From an uncultured Xenococcaceae cyanobacterium (GTDB taxonomy: Bacteria > Cyanobacteriota > Cyanobacteriia > Cyanobacteriales > Xenococcaceae), in assembly GCA_937996665.1 (NCBI GenBank), contig CALKUU010000144.1, positions 1-49,426 of the forward strand: a stretch of 49,426 bases of DNA, given 5' to 3'. Positions 1 to 8,353 of the stretch are shown here, one piece after another. The notes beneath the pieces are model-generated. The model ran no database searches and had not been told where the DNA came from. It saw nothing but the letters and a program-made list of their open reading frames with translations. Position 1 is the stretch's first letter. Each line of letters opens with the position of its first letter. The translations under genes were made by a program, and so were the position numbers.

Positions 1-86
1 AATAAGGATTTTTTTACCTGACGGCTGCTTCAATAACTGACATTAAGACTAGCTTTCGAATAACATCTTCCTCAGAGAACGTAGAA

Positions 87-350
87 TCAACCTAAGGCTA
101 GAAAAAACATAATCCCTAACTGTTGCATCAACTCCTGAACATCACCTTGCTCCCAATGCTCAACAATCTTGCCATTTTCAACTTGATCTAGATGAATCAC
201 TGAGAAGGTTACTTGTTTTATCGTTGTGGAAATACCCATTAATATTCCCTGATGAGTTCCTTTAAAGATGTCATGAGTTACAACACGATCGATAACTTCC
301 GACAAAATATGACGACCATCAAGAAATTTGATTTGGATGTTTGTCTGCAA
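87..350 (-). pseudogene. SnoaL-like/ester cyclase C-terminal fragment
   Basis: An 87-codon reading frame beginning at TTG resembles the C-terminal half of SnoaL-like polyketide cyclase/ester cyclase proteins: DRVVTHDIFKGTHQG, then VENGKIVEHWEQGD and MQQLG, all in the family order. Intact members are about 130-150 residues, so the first third or more of the NTF2-like fold is missing, and no in-frame upstream sequence that I can see supplies it. The last residues after MQQLG look degenerate. I read this as a remnant rather than a working enzyme; a short divergent gene cannot be excluded. It points away from the lyase gene that begins at 435. Confidence 0.45.
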
Positions 351-434
351 AAAATTGAGCGCAGAGCGATCGCCCTAGAAGATGAGAATTTGGCAATTAC
401 GCTAGAATGAGGCGGATGAATTTGGGAAAATTCT

Positions 435-1364
435 TTGGCTATATTTATAAATAATTTTTTTAAAAAATATTGGTTTTTAACTCTTGCCACCTGTTTCGCA
501 GTGCTGTTCTCTTCCTCAGTTTTTGGACAGGAAATTCCACCCTCAGATCGGTCTACTTTGCGACCATTCCCCAAAAAATCAGAGGTAATTGAAGTTGGAT
601 TCGAAAACCATCTGACGGGGACAAAGTACGTTAAAACTGCCCAACTTAGAGACTGGGATGTGATTGGCTCAAAAGATAGTTGGATGAGTAAAGCCGTAAT
701 TACTCGACAGGAAGCATCTTTAGGTAATAAGTCTTTGAGAATTACTTATTTGCCTGAAGTTAGAACTGGTGGCAGTGCGGTTTGGAATCTCCCCAGCAAA
801 AAGGAATATTATCTTTCCTATCGGGTAAAATTCGCTGATGATTTTGATTTTGACGGCTCAGGAAGTAGCGGTGGCAAACTTCCCGGCTTGGGTGCAAGAG
901 GCGAGCAAGGAGATCTCTGTAGTGGTGGTCAGATCTGCAACGGAGATAATGGTTTTTCCTCACGATATATGTGGCGGGAAGATGGCAGAGCTGTCTTGTA
1001 TCTGTATCACATGGATAAACCAGGTAAATGGGGAGAGGACTTTCAATTTAAGGACAGCGATGGTCGTAAAAAATTCTTTGAGCGTGGTAAATGGCACAAT
1101 CTCGTGCAGAGAGTCAAAATCAATGATGGGGATCAAGCCAATGGGGAAATAGAGGTTTGGATGGATGACGAGCGAGTATTGTCATTAAATAAACTTAGAT
1201 TCGTCACCAATAACCAAGGGATTGATACCTTATATTTCAGCACCTTTCATGGTGGCAATACCGACAAATGGTTGCCTGATCGGACAGTGTATAGTTACTG
1301 GGATGATTTTGTTGTTTCTCCCAATGCTGCTGATGTTGGTCTAGTTTCAAGGAAGTCCAAGTAG
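435..1364 (+). CDS. secreted polysaccharide lyase, PL14-like
   Basis: This 309-aa protein has an N-terminal signal peptide (hydrophobic core about residues 13-30, ending near VFGQE). The rest looks like a beta-jelly-roll polysaccharide lyase of the PL14/alginate-lyase type: YYLSYRVKFADDFDF, GGKLPGLG, SSRYMWREDG, a KWHNLVQRVKIN strand, GEIEVWMDDERV and a C-terminal YWDDFVV. Known PL14 enzymes cleave uronate polymers such as alginate or glucuronan. The start is TTG; the in-frame stop at 417 leaves no ATG upstream, and a TTG start gives a clean signal peptide. It converges on a deacetylase gene only 36 bp away. Substrate is not shown by the sequence; location should be periplasm or outside the cell. 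Confidence 0.72.
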   Translation: MAIFINNFFKKYWFLTLATCFAVLFSSSVFGQEIPPSDRSTLRPFPKKSEVIEVGFENHLTGTKYVKTAQLRDWDVIGSKDSWMSKAVITRQEASLGNKSLRITYLPEVRTGGSAVWNLPSKKEYYLSYRVKFADDFDFDGSGSSGGKLPGLGARGEQGDLCSGGQICNGDNGFSSRYMWREDGRAVLYLYHMDKPGKWGEDFQFKDSDGRKKFFERGKWHNLVQRVKINDGDQANGEIEVWMDDERVLSLNKLRFVTNNQGIDTLYFSTFHGGNTDKWLPDRTVYSYWDDFVVSPNAADVGLVSRKSK

Positions 1365-1400
1365 TTGATTTACTTTTGAATTATCCACTCTCATTTTTTG

Positions 1401-2384
1401 TTAAACAGTCTGAACTACTTTGCGCTCTTCGCCTAATTTCTGGGCAACTAAGTCCGCATGTTCCTCCATTGTGAGGATCTTAAATTGCTTCGACATCATG
1501 CCGATAACCTTGCTAACTATCTCTAGTTTTTTGGCACTGGTAAGGTTCATGGCTGGGAAGAAAGCTAGCGCTGGCAAGTCATCACCTCCGAGAAAGTCTA
1601 GTGGATGCAAGAGCAAAGATAAGGAAGTTCCTGTCCAACGGCAGAGTGTGAGGGCAAACCTGAAATATAACAACGCCAAAGTGGTTGAGAAACAACTGAG
1701 ATAGAGAATGTAGCTGAGGTGGATCGGTATTTTAATTAGGGGCATGGTCGTTACAGGAATTTCGATTAGCTTGCCAGCGTTGCCCAAATTTAATTGAAAG
1801 GGTTTTAACGGCTGGAAGCCATCTTGAAATTTGCCGAAAAGTGCTTTGCGTTTTTGCTTTTCTTCCTCAGTCAATTTCGCAGTCATGAAATAATAAGCCC
1901 TAGCCAAAGGACCAAGGAAAGAGGGAAAAGTAGAAGCATCGTAATGGTAACCACGATTAGCTAAAACTCGAAGGATGGAACGAGAATAGCTAAAGCCAGG
2001 TCCCCGAAAGCCAATCGGTCTTTTGCCTGTTGCCTTTTCGATATGCTTTTCTGCCAGACTTAGTTCTTGGGCAATTTCCTCTTCTGAGCGCAGGTGCAAC
2101 CAAGGTTCATGGTGAAAGGAATGATTGCCAATTTCATGTCCAGCATCGGCGATCGCTCTAAGTGCATGCTGATTTTTAGCTAGGGCAGCATCTTGACCAA
2201 CAATAAATACAGTTAGTTTCAAATTTTGTTTTTGAAAAAAGGTTAGAAAACGGGGTACTACTAAATCTAAATAAGAAGGAAAATCCTCCCAGCCCTCATC
2301 ACCATGGATTTTCATATAAGACCATTGATTGTCTAAATCTAGAGATAAGCTGGCAACAGGTTTTTGTTTGTTATTAAGTCTCAT
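1401..2384 (-). CDS. polysaccharide deacetylase family protein (NodB/CE4-like)
   Basis: This 327-aa protein has the NodB homology domain in its first 170 residues: an N-terminal strand SLDLDNQWSY carrying the catalytic/metal Asp pair, LTVFIVGQDA, the metal-binding GHEIGNHSFHHEPW (His-x3-His type), and GFRGPGFSY. Family members remove N- or O-acyl groups from polysaccharides. The catalytic motif is DLD rather than the textbook TFDDG, as in the more distant PuuE/DUF3473-type deacetylases, so substrate prediction is weak. A hydrophobic stretch around residues 215-250 is unusual for a soluble deacetylase and could be a membrane anchor. It lies downstream of the GT39-like gene but is separated by 141 bp holding a heptanucleotide repeat. 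Confidence 0.8.
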   Translation of the reverse strand: MRLNNKQKPVASLSLDLDNQWSYMKIHGDEGWEDFPSYLDLVVPRFLTFFQKQNLKLTVFIVGQDAALAKNQHALRAIADAGHEIGNHSFHHEPWLHLRSEEEIAQELSLAEKHIEKATGKRPIGFRGPGFSYSRSILRVLANRGYHYDASTFPSFLGPLARAYYFMTAKLTEEEKQKRKALFGKFQDGFQPLKPFQLNLGNAGKLIEIPVTTMPLIKIPIHLSYILYLSCFSTTLALLYFRFALTLCRWTGTSLSLLLHPLDFLGGDDLPALAFFPAMNLTSAKKLEIVSKVIGMMSKQFKILTMEEHADLVAQKLGEERKVVQTV

Positions 2385-2488
2385 GGTTTGTTTATTGGTT
2401 TATTAACGGTATTTTCTGATAATTCCATTTAAGGTGAATTTAACGAAGTAAAAAAATTTTAGGTGTCTTCAGAAACTATTTTTTAAAT

Positions 2489-2522
2489 AACTCCTAACTC
2501 CTAACTCCGAACTCCTAACTCA
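2489..2522. repeat. heptanucleotide tandem repeat (AACTCCT), STRR-like
   Basis: Nearly five consecutive copies of AACTCCT (reverse GGAGTT-A) occur, one copy ending in G. Such intergenic 7-bp tandem repeats are a known feature of filamentous and related cyanobacterial genomes. It lies in the 141-bp gap between the deacetylase and GT39-like genes. Confidence 0.85.
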
Positions 2523-2525
2523 CAT

Positions 2526-4067
2526 CTATTTCCGCTCTAAGAATCTGACTCTTGATTTATAGAATTTTTTGCTAGAAGCAACGTTATAGTTTTTGCTTAC
2601 AAAATCTTCTAAAAAGTTGCAATTTAACTCTGTGCCAAAAGCCATACAGTTGCTATTAACCCTTTCAATTAGCCAAAGGTCATGGCGATCGCTTATCAAT
2701 GCCTGTTCGATTTCTGCTTCGCTAGTTAAGGCATAATTCTCTAGATTGTAGTTTTTAAAATCGTCCTTACGAGGCAAGGGCACAATCTGATTGATCCCGT
2801 TGTAATGGTAGTCAAGTTCGTCGGCAGATATTGAAGTAAATACCAAAATGTCTTGCTGCGGCTGTTCCGAGCTTTCTATATAGGCAGAGACCCTATGCCA
2901 ATCTCCTGCCTTAGCTAAACCCGAGTAATTTTTAGTTAAATTCTGAGCATAAAATAAGAGAACTATCACCGATAAAAAGATAGTAATTGTATTTCTAACT
3001 CGGGCATATTTGATTAAGGATAGGAGGAGAAATAACCCGAAGTAAGAAACAATAAAAATGCCAACAATATGACGAAACAGTAACAGTCCGTTGGTTGCTA
3101 CTAATATGCCCATGAAGAAAAATATTGAGGTAATATTAATCGTCCAAATAGCAATATGGTTATCCTTGATTAAGCGCAGATCGGTAGAAAATATCAGTGC
3201 CGCTAAAAATGCTAAAAGTAAAATCCCACAAGTGATTAACAAGGGGATCGGTAGGTTAGTAAAGTTCTCTAGAAATCCTGATACTTTAGATTGTTGAATT
3301 GCCGCAAAATTTTGCCAAAAACTATTTTCTGCATTGTGGGCATGGGTTGATACTTGGTTGAGCAGGAAGAACAGCATGGGAACAAAACACAGAGCCACTA
3401 TACTCATTCCCCAGGCATATCTCTTAACCCCTTGCCAACGTCGCAAAACCAATAACACTATGCCATTGGCAATTAGCAAGCAAGCCAAATAGTATTGGCT
3501 ATAGAGCGCCATTACTGCCAAGATCAAGTACAAAATTCTTGCTTTCGGCTGAGTTTTTTCGGCAAAATAACCATTAAAAAAGAACAATAATAATAAAGCT
3601 GATAAGAGCATGGCAAAGCCATAAACTCTTATTTCTAATGCCACCTTAATCGTGAAGGGGTTTAAGGCAAAGAGGGCAACAATCCAAACTGGATTAATAT
3701 TTTTGATTAATTTTTTGGCGAGGGCAGCAACTAGATAAATGGTTATGGCGATCGCGATAACTGAAGGTAAGCGCGCCCAAAAAATAGAACTATTAAGCGA
3801 TCGCCAGATATTTAATAAAGCAAAATATAAAGGGGGTTGCAGCTCAAAGTTAATTGCTTGACTAATCGCATATTGTAGACCCTTGCCTGTGGTATCTAGT
3901 GAGTAGGCTTCATCCGTCCAGATATTCAGCAGAGCTGCTAACGGGAGAGTGATCGCTAGGTTTAAGCAGACTATTAAATGAATTAGATAATCCTTGGTTA
4001 GTGAGAAAGAGGATCTATCCTTATCTATAAAATTGAGTGGTTTAGGTTTGGGAGAAGCAGATTTCAT
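2526..4067 (-). CDS. GT39/PMT-like integral-membrane glycosyltransferase
   Basis: This 513-aa multi-spanning membrane protein has the GT-C hallmarks of the dolichyl-phosphate-mannose protein mannosyltransferase/ArnT superfamily: a first extracytoplasmic loop with the catalytic-type acidic pair (WTDEAYSLDT) and, further on, QPPLYFALLNIWR. Many hydrophobic helices follow, and a soluble tail of about 110 residues closes the protein. Such enzymes use polyprenyl-phosphate-linked sugars as donors on the outer side of the membrane. I chose the ATG at 4067 rather than the in-frame TTG at 4082, since the latter abuts the stop of the upstream gene. The DPM1-like GT2 at the head of the same operon could make its donor. 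Acceptor unknown. Confidence 0.82.
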   Translation of the reverse strand: MKSASPKPKPLNFIDKDRSSFSLTKDYLIHLIVCLNLAITLPLAALLNIWTDEAYSLDTTGKGLQYAISQAINFELQPPLYFALLNIWRSLNSSIFWARLPSVIAIAITIYLVAALAKKLIKNINPVWIVALFALNPFTIKVALEIRVYGFAMLLSALLLLFFFNGYFAEKTQPKARILYLILAVMALYSQYYLACLLIANGIVLLVLRRWQGVKRYAWGMSIVALCFVPMLFFLLNQVSTHAHNAENSFWQNFAAIQQSKVSGFLENFTNLPIPLLITCGILLLAFLAALIFSTDLRLIKDNHIAIWTINITSIFFFMGILVATNGLLLFRHIVGIFIVSYFGLFLLLSLIKYARVRNTITIFLSVIVLLFYAQNLTKNYSGLAKAGDWHRVSAYIESSEQPQQDILVFTSISADELDYHYNGINQIVPLPRKDDFKNYNLENYALTSEAEIEQALISDRHDLWLIERVNSNCMAFGTELNCNFLEDFVSKNYNVASSKKFYKSRVRFLERK

Positions 4068-4082
4068 TTTATTTGCTAGCAA

Positions 4083-5210
4083 TTATTTAGGATCAATATT
4101 GGTAACTGGTAGTTTGCCAGCCTCTGATTTTTCAGTCTGGTCTTTCTCAGTCTGAGATTTGTTGGCAGCCGATTTAGCCGCAGATGATTTCACTGCCAGC
4201 AAATCTTGCCAAGACAAGCCTTGCCTAGTGGCGATCGCTAAGCCGATAACTGTTAAACTGGCATTCATTAGCAAATGCAAGGTAATGGCATAAGCAACAA
4301 TCACCCCAGGAGCAATGGGATAGACTTCTAATCCGAAGCGAACTCCCGCCTCAAAAGGGCCTAAATAGCCAGGGGAAGAGGGTACGACGATCGCTAGAGC
4401 TACGACACTTTGCACAAAAAGAGAGCCAATATAGCCAGGGGAAATAATCCCGAAAGCGATCGCGCAAAACCAGAAAGTCACCCCCATCATTCCCCAGATG
4501 CAAAAGGTTTCGATGATGGCGCTTAAGGAACGTCGGGGATATTTAAAAACATCTAGTCCTGCTAAGATGCCATTGACAGTGCTCACGATCTGAGACTTCC
4601 AGCGACTCAGACCAATTTTAGGGCAGATATTTTCTACAGCTCGGGCGATCATTTTCGGATACCAGGCTGCGATTAAAAAGATAGAGCAGCAACCAACTAG
4701 AACTACGGTAATTGAACCTAAGGGCAGATTCGCAAGCTTCGTTTCCTCAGACTGAGCGATAACTAGCAAGGAACCCAACAATAAGATAAATGCCACCAAA
4801 GCATCGAGTAATCTGGCAGTAAAAATGCTGCCAACTGAAGCCCCTAGGGGTACTTTACTGCGACGATGCAATAGCAAAGCTCTAACTAATTCGCCAATTC
4901 GTCCAGGGAAAACACAATTGCAGGCAAAACCGACAAAAATTGCGCTTAACCTACTGCCAAAACTGCCTGGATCGCGAGTTGCTCCGAGTAAAGTTCCCCA
5001 CCTTTTGGCTCTCACAAAATAAGAAGCGAGAAAAATTATCAAGCCCCCCAGTAACCATTCTGGACGTGCTTGTTGCCATGACTGAACTAGTAGCTCCCAA
5101 GATACTCCCCGTCCAGCCCAAGCCAACATGAGAATGGTGATCGCTGTGATCACTGCTATATATAGCCAGCGACGAATTTTAGTTGATAATTGAAGAGGAT
5201 TGTTGGTCAT
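4083..5210 (-). CDS. UPF0104/LPG-synthase-TM (YbhN-like) membrane protein
   Basis: This 375-aa integral membrane protein has the lysylphosphatidylglycerol-synthase transmembrane ('flippase-like') domain: an N-terminal helix, the segment WLLGGLIIFLASYFVRAKRW, the family-typical CVFPGRIGELVRALLL, and near the C-terminus VPSSPGYLGPFEAGV. It lacks the cytosolic MprF synthase domain. Homologues are often found in glycan and lipid loci and have been proposed to move lipid-linked substrates. The C-terminal 40 residues are Lys/Glu/Ala-rich and repetitive. The ATG at 5210 overlaps the upstream stop as ATGA, so translation is probably coupled; a longer start at 5234 would overlap by 28 bp and is less likely. 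Confidence 0.82.
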   Translation of the reverse strand: MTNNPLQLSTKIRRWLYIAVITAITILMLAWAGRGVSWELLVQSWQQARPEWLLGGLIIFLASYFVRAKRWGTLLGATRDPGSFGSRLSAIFVGFACNCVFPGRIGELVRALLLHRRSKVPLGASVGSIFTARLLDALVAFILLLGSLLVIAQSEETKLANLPLGSITVVLVGCCSIFLIAAWYPKMIARAVENICPKIGLSRWKSQIVSTVNGILAGLDVFKYPRRSLSAIIETFCIWGMMGVTFWFCAIAFGIISPGYIGSLFVQSVVALAIVVPSSPGYLGPFEAGVRFGLEVYPIAPGVIVAYAITLHLLMNASLTVIGLAIATRQGLSWQDLLAVKSSAAKSAANKSQTEKDQTEKSEAGKLPVTNIDPK

Positions 5211-6571
5211 AAGGCACTGTTTTCCTGAAGGCATTGCGAATCGAAGTTTGTCTTCTTGCTTTGACTGGAAAGAAGATGTTCCACCCCCTGCTTGGCTAGC
5301 TGAATAGTTTCGTTGACATTTAGGGTGCCATTACAAATATGGGCTGAGTTGATGATGTGTAGTCCCGGAATTGAAGTACTCATCGAGGGCAGGTTTTGCG
5401 AATAATTAAGAGTGGAAATGGCGAGAACTCTTCGTACCCTAGAGACCTGAAAACTAAGTAGATCATCATCTTGAAGATGGGGATACATGCGGCGCAGAGC
5501 AGTCCAAAACTGGACTTTGAGTTCTGCATCACTAAGCTCAAAAGTAGGATCTTCTGGAGTTACATATTTGGGAAGATACACCAAGGTATGACCACCAAAC
5601 TGCCTAGGGTCAACCAAGGTCGACATTTCAATCACTCCAGTAAAAGGAACCCAATCATCTGTAATGTTCGTTACATAGAAATTAGCTAATGGTTGTTTCA
5701 GTAGAAGCGAGGCACAAATAATCCCCTGATATTGAATGTCATTGAGCTTTTTTTTCTCGATCTCAGTTAATTCTGGACAAAGTTTGCTAGCGATCGCTGC
5801 GGGAGTGGTTAAGACTAGGCGATCGCAGACTGCTTGTTGTCCATTGCTAAATTCAACCTCAATTCCTCGGCTAGTTTGTCTAACCTCAGTTGCCAGGTGG
5901 TCAATTTCAATCTTGACCTGTTCCTCGGCTAAAATTTGAGCATAGCGATCCAGCATCCTGCCATAGCCCCCAGGCAGATAGCCAAACATTTCTTTTTTTA
6001 AGCCTGTCCGCCTAGCAGCATATAATCTGGCAATTATTGCCCAAATAAATGCCGCTGAAGCTTTTTTGTAGTTTCCCCCTAATTTTGAGCGCAAGAGGGG
6101 TAGCCATATTTTTTTGACAGTATACTTTCCTGACCATTTTGTCAGCCAGTCAACTACCGAGATCTGTTCTAATTTCTTGGGGGACTTGATCTTAGAACCA
6201 TAAATAATTGTCAGCGCAAAGCGAATTTTGCCAATTAGGTTAAGTGGGAAATAGCGCAGAAATTCCAAAGCATTGGAAATAGAGTAGAGCTTGCCATCGG
6301 TATATAAGCCCGTGCGCGTCTCTACCCAGTTCATTTCTCGCTCTAAACCAAGTTCTCTAAGCAGCGATCGCAATTCGGTATCCGAAAGTAAGGTAACGTG
6401 ATAATGTTTGTCCCAAACTATATCTCCCAATTGCCAGGCACTAGCAAGTCCTCCTAGTTGTTTATCTGCCTCAAACAGAGTTACTTTTTTGCCCTGCTTG
6501 GCTAAATCATGAGCCAGGGTCATGCCTAAAATACCGCCCCCGACAATACCCCAATGTTCTTGCTCGCTCAT
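5207..6571 (-). CDS. FAD-dependent oxidoreductase, amine-oxidase/UGM-like
   Basis: This 454-aa protein has a clear N-terminal dinucleotide-binding fold (GIVGGGILGMTLAHDLA, then an acidic strand end LFEADKQLGGLASAW) and a C-terminal half typical of the amine oxidase/protoporphyrinogen-oxidase superfamily, which includes UDP-galactopyranose mutase. Glycan-locus members of this type are common in cyanobacteria, usually annotated only as NAD(P)/FAD-dependent oxidoreductase. It sits 19 bp downstream of the acyltransferase and overlaps the UPF0104 gene by ATGA, so it should work on the same glycan or lipid intermediate. A mutase, epimerase or desaturase role is possible; the sequence does not decide. 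Confidence 0.8.
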   Translation of the reverse strand: MSEQEHWGIVGGGILGMTLAHDLAKQGKKVTLFEADKQLGGLASAWQLGDIVWDKHYHVTLLSDTELRSLLRELGLEREMNWVETRTGLYTDGKLYSISNALEFLRYFPLNLIGKIRFALTIIYGSKIKSPKKLEQISVVDWLTKWSGKYTVKKIWLPLLRSKLGGNYKKASAAFIWAIIARLYAARRTGLKKEMFGYLPGGYGRMLDRYAQILAEEQVKIEIDHLATEVRQTSRGIEVEFSNGQQAVCDRLVLTTPAAIASKLCPELTEIEKKKLNDIQYQGIICASLLLKQPLANFYVTNITDDWVPFTGVIEMSTLVDPRQFGGHTLVYLPKYVTPEDPTFELSDAELKVQFWTALRRMYPHLQDDDLLSFQVSRVRRVLAISTLNYSQNLPSMSTSIPGLHIINSAHICNGTLNVNETIQLAKQGVEHLLSSQSKKTNFDSQCLQENSAL

Positions 6572-6590
6572 ACTTTCAACTTAATTTATT

Positions 6591-7214
6591 TTATGACGGA
6601 GGAGTTAACTCAATAACTTCACGGTCTTGAATTTGATATTTTAGTCCGCAGGCTTTACAGCTAATTTCTGCTATGTTTACCTTTGTTCCATCGGTGGGAA
6701 ATCGCATTAACGGTTCTCCGCAACGACAGACACACCCTACCGAAGTGGCAGGATGTCCCATTGCTAAGTGGAAATCAGGAATAGATTTAGTTACCAGTGA
6801 AGCCATCCCCACCATGGCAAAGCGACCGATAACCAGATCATTGCCAATGGTGCAAGCAGCACCAATTGTTGCCCCTGAACGCACCAAAGTTGGGAGGGTA
6901 TGTTCGTCAGGGTCAGAAGATTTGAGTTCTTGCAAATCCGTTGTCGCCGAACGAGGAAAGCGATCATTGGTAAAAATAGTTCCAGCACTAATCATCACCC
7001 CATCTTCGATCGTCACTGCATTACAGATATAGACAAAAGAGTTTATTTTGACTCGGTTCCCAATTTTTACCCCGTAGGCAATGTAGGTTTTTCCGCCAAT
7101 AATGCACTGATCACCGATTTGAGTCGAATGGCGCACATGAACGTTATCCCAAATTGATGAACCAGAGCCGATTTTGACTTCTGCTTCAATAATGGCAGTT
7201 GGATGAATTTTCAT
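6591..7214 (-). CDS. WbpD-like hexapeptide-repeat N-acyltransferase with zinc ribbon
   Basis: This 207-aa protein is a left-handed beta-helix acyltransferase with repeated [ILV]G-x4 hexapeptides over residues 10-155. It has the WbpD/WlbB pattern: KIGSGSSIWDNVHVR, KINSFVYICNAVTIEDGV, FTNDRFPRS, then an HTLPTLVRSGATIGA segment. WbpD/WlbB acetylate the 3-amine of UDP-2-acetamido-3-amino-2,3-dideoxyglucuronate. After the helix comes a cysteine-rich tail, CVCRCGEPL and CKACGLKY, which looks like a four-cysteine zinc ribbon not found in the short family members. The dehydrogenase and aminotransferase genes just upstream match WbpB and WbpE, supporting the same pathway step. The actual sugar is inferred. 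Confidence 0.85.
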   Translation of the reverse strand: MKIHPTAIIEAEVKIGSGSSIWDNVHVRHSTQIGDQCIIGGKTYIAYGVKIGNRVKINSFVYICNAVTIEDGVMISAGTIFTNDRFPRSATTDLQELKSSDPDEHTLPTLVRSGATIGAACTIGNDLVIGRFAMVGMASLVTKSIPDFHLAMGHPATSVGCVCRCGEPLMRFPTDGTKVNIAEISCKACGLKYQIQDREVIELTPPS

Positions 7215-7249
7215 TGGCTGCTTATAGATTGGCTAGTAGCTGCTATTTT

Positions 7250-7282
7250 TTGCAGATATATGCTTTTTGCACATATCTGCAA
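7250..7282 (-). promoter_or_regulatory. 14-bp inverted repeat between acyltransferase and dehydrogenase genes
   Basis: Two 14-bp arms (7250-7263 and 7269-7282) flank a 5-nt loop. The single DNA mismatch becomes a G-U pair in the minus-strand transcript, so the RNA hairpin is complete in the direction of the operon. No U-run follows on that strand, so it is not a standard terminator; an mRNA-processing or stability element, or an operator, is more likely. Confidence 0.6.
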
Positions 7283-7317
7283 GGAGCTGGGTTATTTTTG
7301 ATTTAGATTTTGTTTAT

Positions 7318-8316
7318 TTAGGCGGCCTTGGAAGCAATACTTGTCCATTTGCTTTGTTGCAAAGCTGCATAAGCTGCTTCAATTGCTTCCACCGAGGCTA
7401 AAGCATCTTCTGCGGTAATTAAAAGTTGCTCTTGACCGAGGATGGTACGGGAGAAGTTATCAATCTGGCTTTGAAATGCCTGAATTTTGTTATAGCCTGT
7501 GCCAAAAACTACCCAGTCATCTTGGGGAGACTGACGGTACTTAGATTCTTGCCAACCAACGGATATAGTTCCCTCAGATCCATAGATGCGTAGGAAATAA
7601 TCAAGCTCTTTGTTAATACTCCAAGAAAGATCGATATTGCCCATTACGCCGCCATTACTTTTGATGAAGATCCTGACTGTATCTTCTACTGATAGCTCTT
7701 GGATGCGTTTGCCTTCGACTACCTGTACTTTTGCTAATGACCCTAGAAAATAACGAGTGATATCTACTGAGTGGGTGCCATTATCGATTAAAACTCCTCC
7801 CCCACTAATTTTGGGATCAGAGTTCCAGCGAGAAGACATATCTACTCTAGAAGTAAAGGCATTTTCAAAGAGAACAATTTCTCCAATTGCGCCAGAAGCA
7901 ACTAGGTCTTTGGCTTTAATGACGTCTTCAACATAGCGAAATTTGGATGCCATGGTTAGAAGCACACCCTCTTTCTGACTAGCTTTGAGCATCTTTCTCG
8001 CACTCAAACTATCGATACTCAATGGTTTTTCACAAAGGACATTAATTCCCTGTTTGATCGCTGCTAAGGCAATCTCTAGGTGAGTTACGGGGGGAGTACA
8101 GATAATTAACGCATCTATTTCAGCGCCTGCGAACATTGCTTGATGGGAGTCATAGCTAGGGCAATTAGCTTCTTTAGCTAGATCTGCCGCCGCTTGGGGA
8201 CGGACATCAGCGATCGCTACTAGTTCACCACAATTGCTACTCTTAAATGCTTGAACATAAGCCTTGGCGATCGCTCCCGCACCAACCAAGCCAAATTTAA
8301 TTTTTGATTCTGTCAT
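7318..8316 (-). CDS. Gfo/Idh/MocA-family sugar dehydrogenase (WbpB/WlbA-like)
   Basis: This 332-aa protein has an N-terminal Rossmann domain (FGLVGAGAIAKAYVQAF, residues about 7-23), VAIADVRP, CTPPVTHLEIA and the family signature LCEKPLS with the catalytic-type lysine of the EKP motif. The C-terminal alpha/beta domain includes GGGVLIDNGTHSVDITRYFLG, where the conserved D and H of the active site are present. In the WbpB/WlbA role it would oxidise C3 of a UDP-sugar to give the keto substrate for the neighbouring aminotransferase. The gap to the aminotransferase gene is 37 bp, consistent with one operon. Other sugar or inositol dehydrogenase activities remain possible. Confidence 0.87.
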   Translation of the reverse strand: MTESKIKFGLVGAGAIAKAYVQAFKSSNCGELVAIADVRPQAAADLAKEANCPSYDSHQAMFAGAEIDALIICTPPVTHLEIALAAIKQGINVLCEKPLSIDSLSARKMLKASQKEGVLLTMASKFRYVEDVIKAKDLVASGAIGEIVLFENAFTSRVDMSSRWNSDPKISGGGVLIDNGTHSVDITRYFLGSLAKVQVVEGKRIQELSVEDTVRIFIKSNGGVMGNIDLSWSINKELDYFLRIYGSEGTISVGWQESKYRQSPQDDWVVFGTGYNKIQAFQSQIDNFSRTILGQEQLLITAEDALASVEAIEAAYAALQQSKWTSIASKAA

Positions 8317-8353
8317 GGGTTTATATTTAGTTATTATTTTGTTTGTTATCGGT

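Noticed and set aside
278-574. 98-codon minus-strand frame across the lyase start
   Set aside because: It overlaps the lyase signal-peptide region and the SnoaL-like fragment in another frame, and its translation has no family pattern.
1365-1400. Terminator between the converging lyase and deacetylase genes
   Set aside because: Only 36 bp with a T-run but no stem that I can find.
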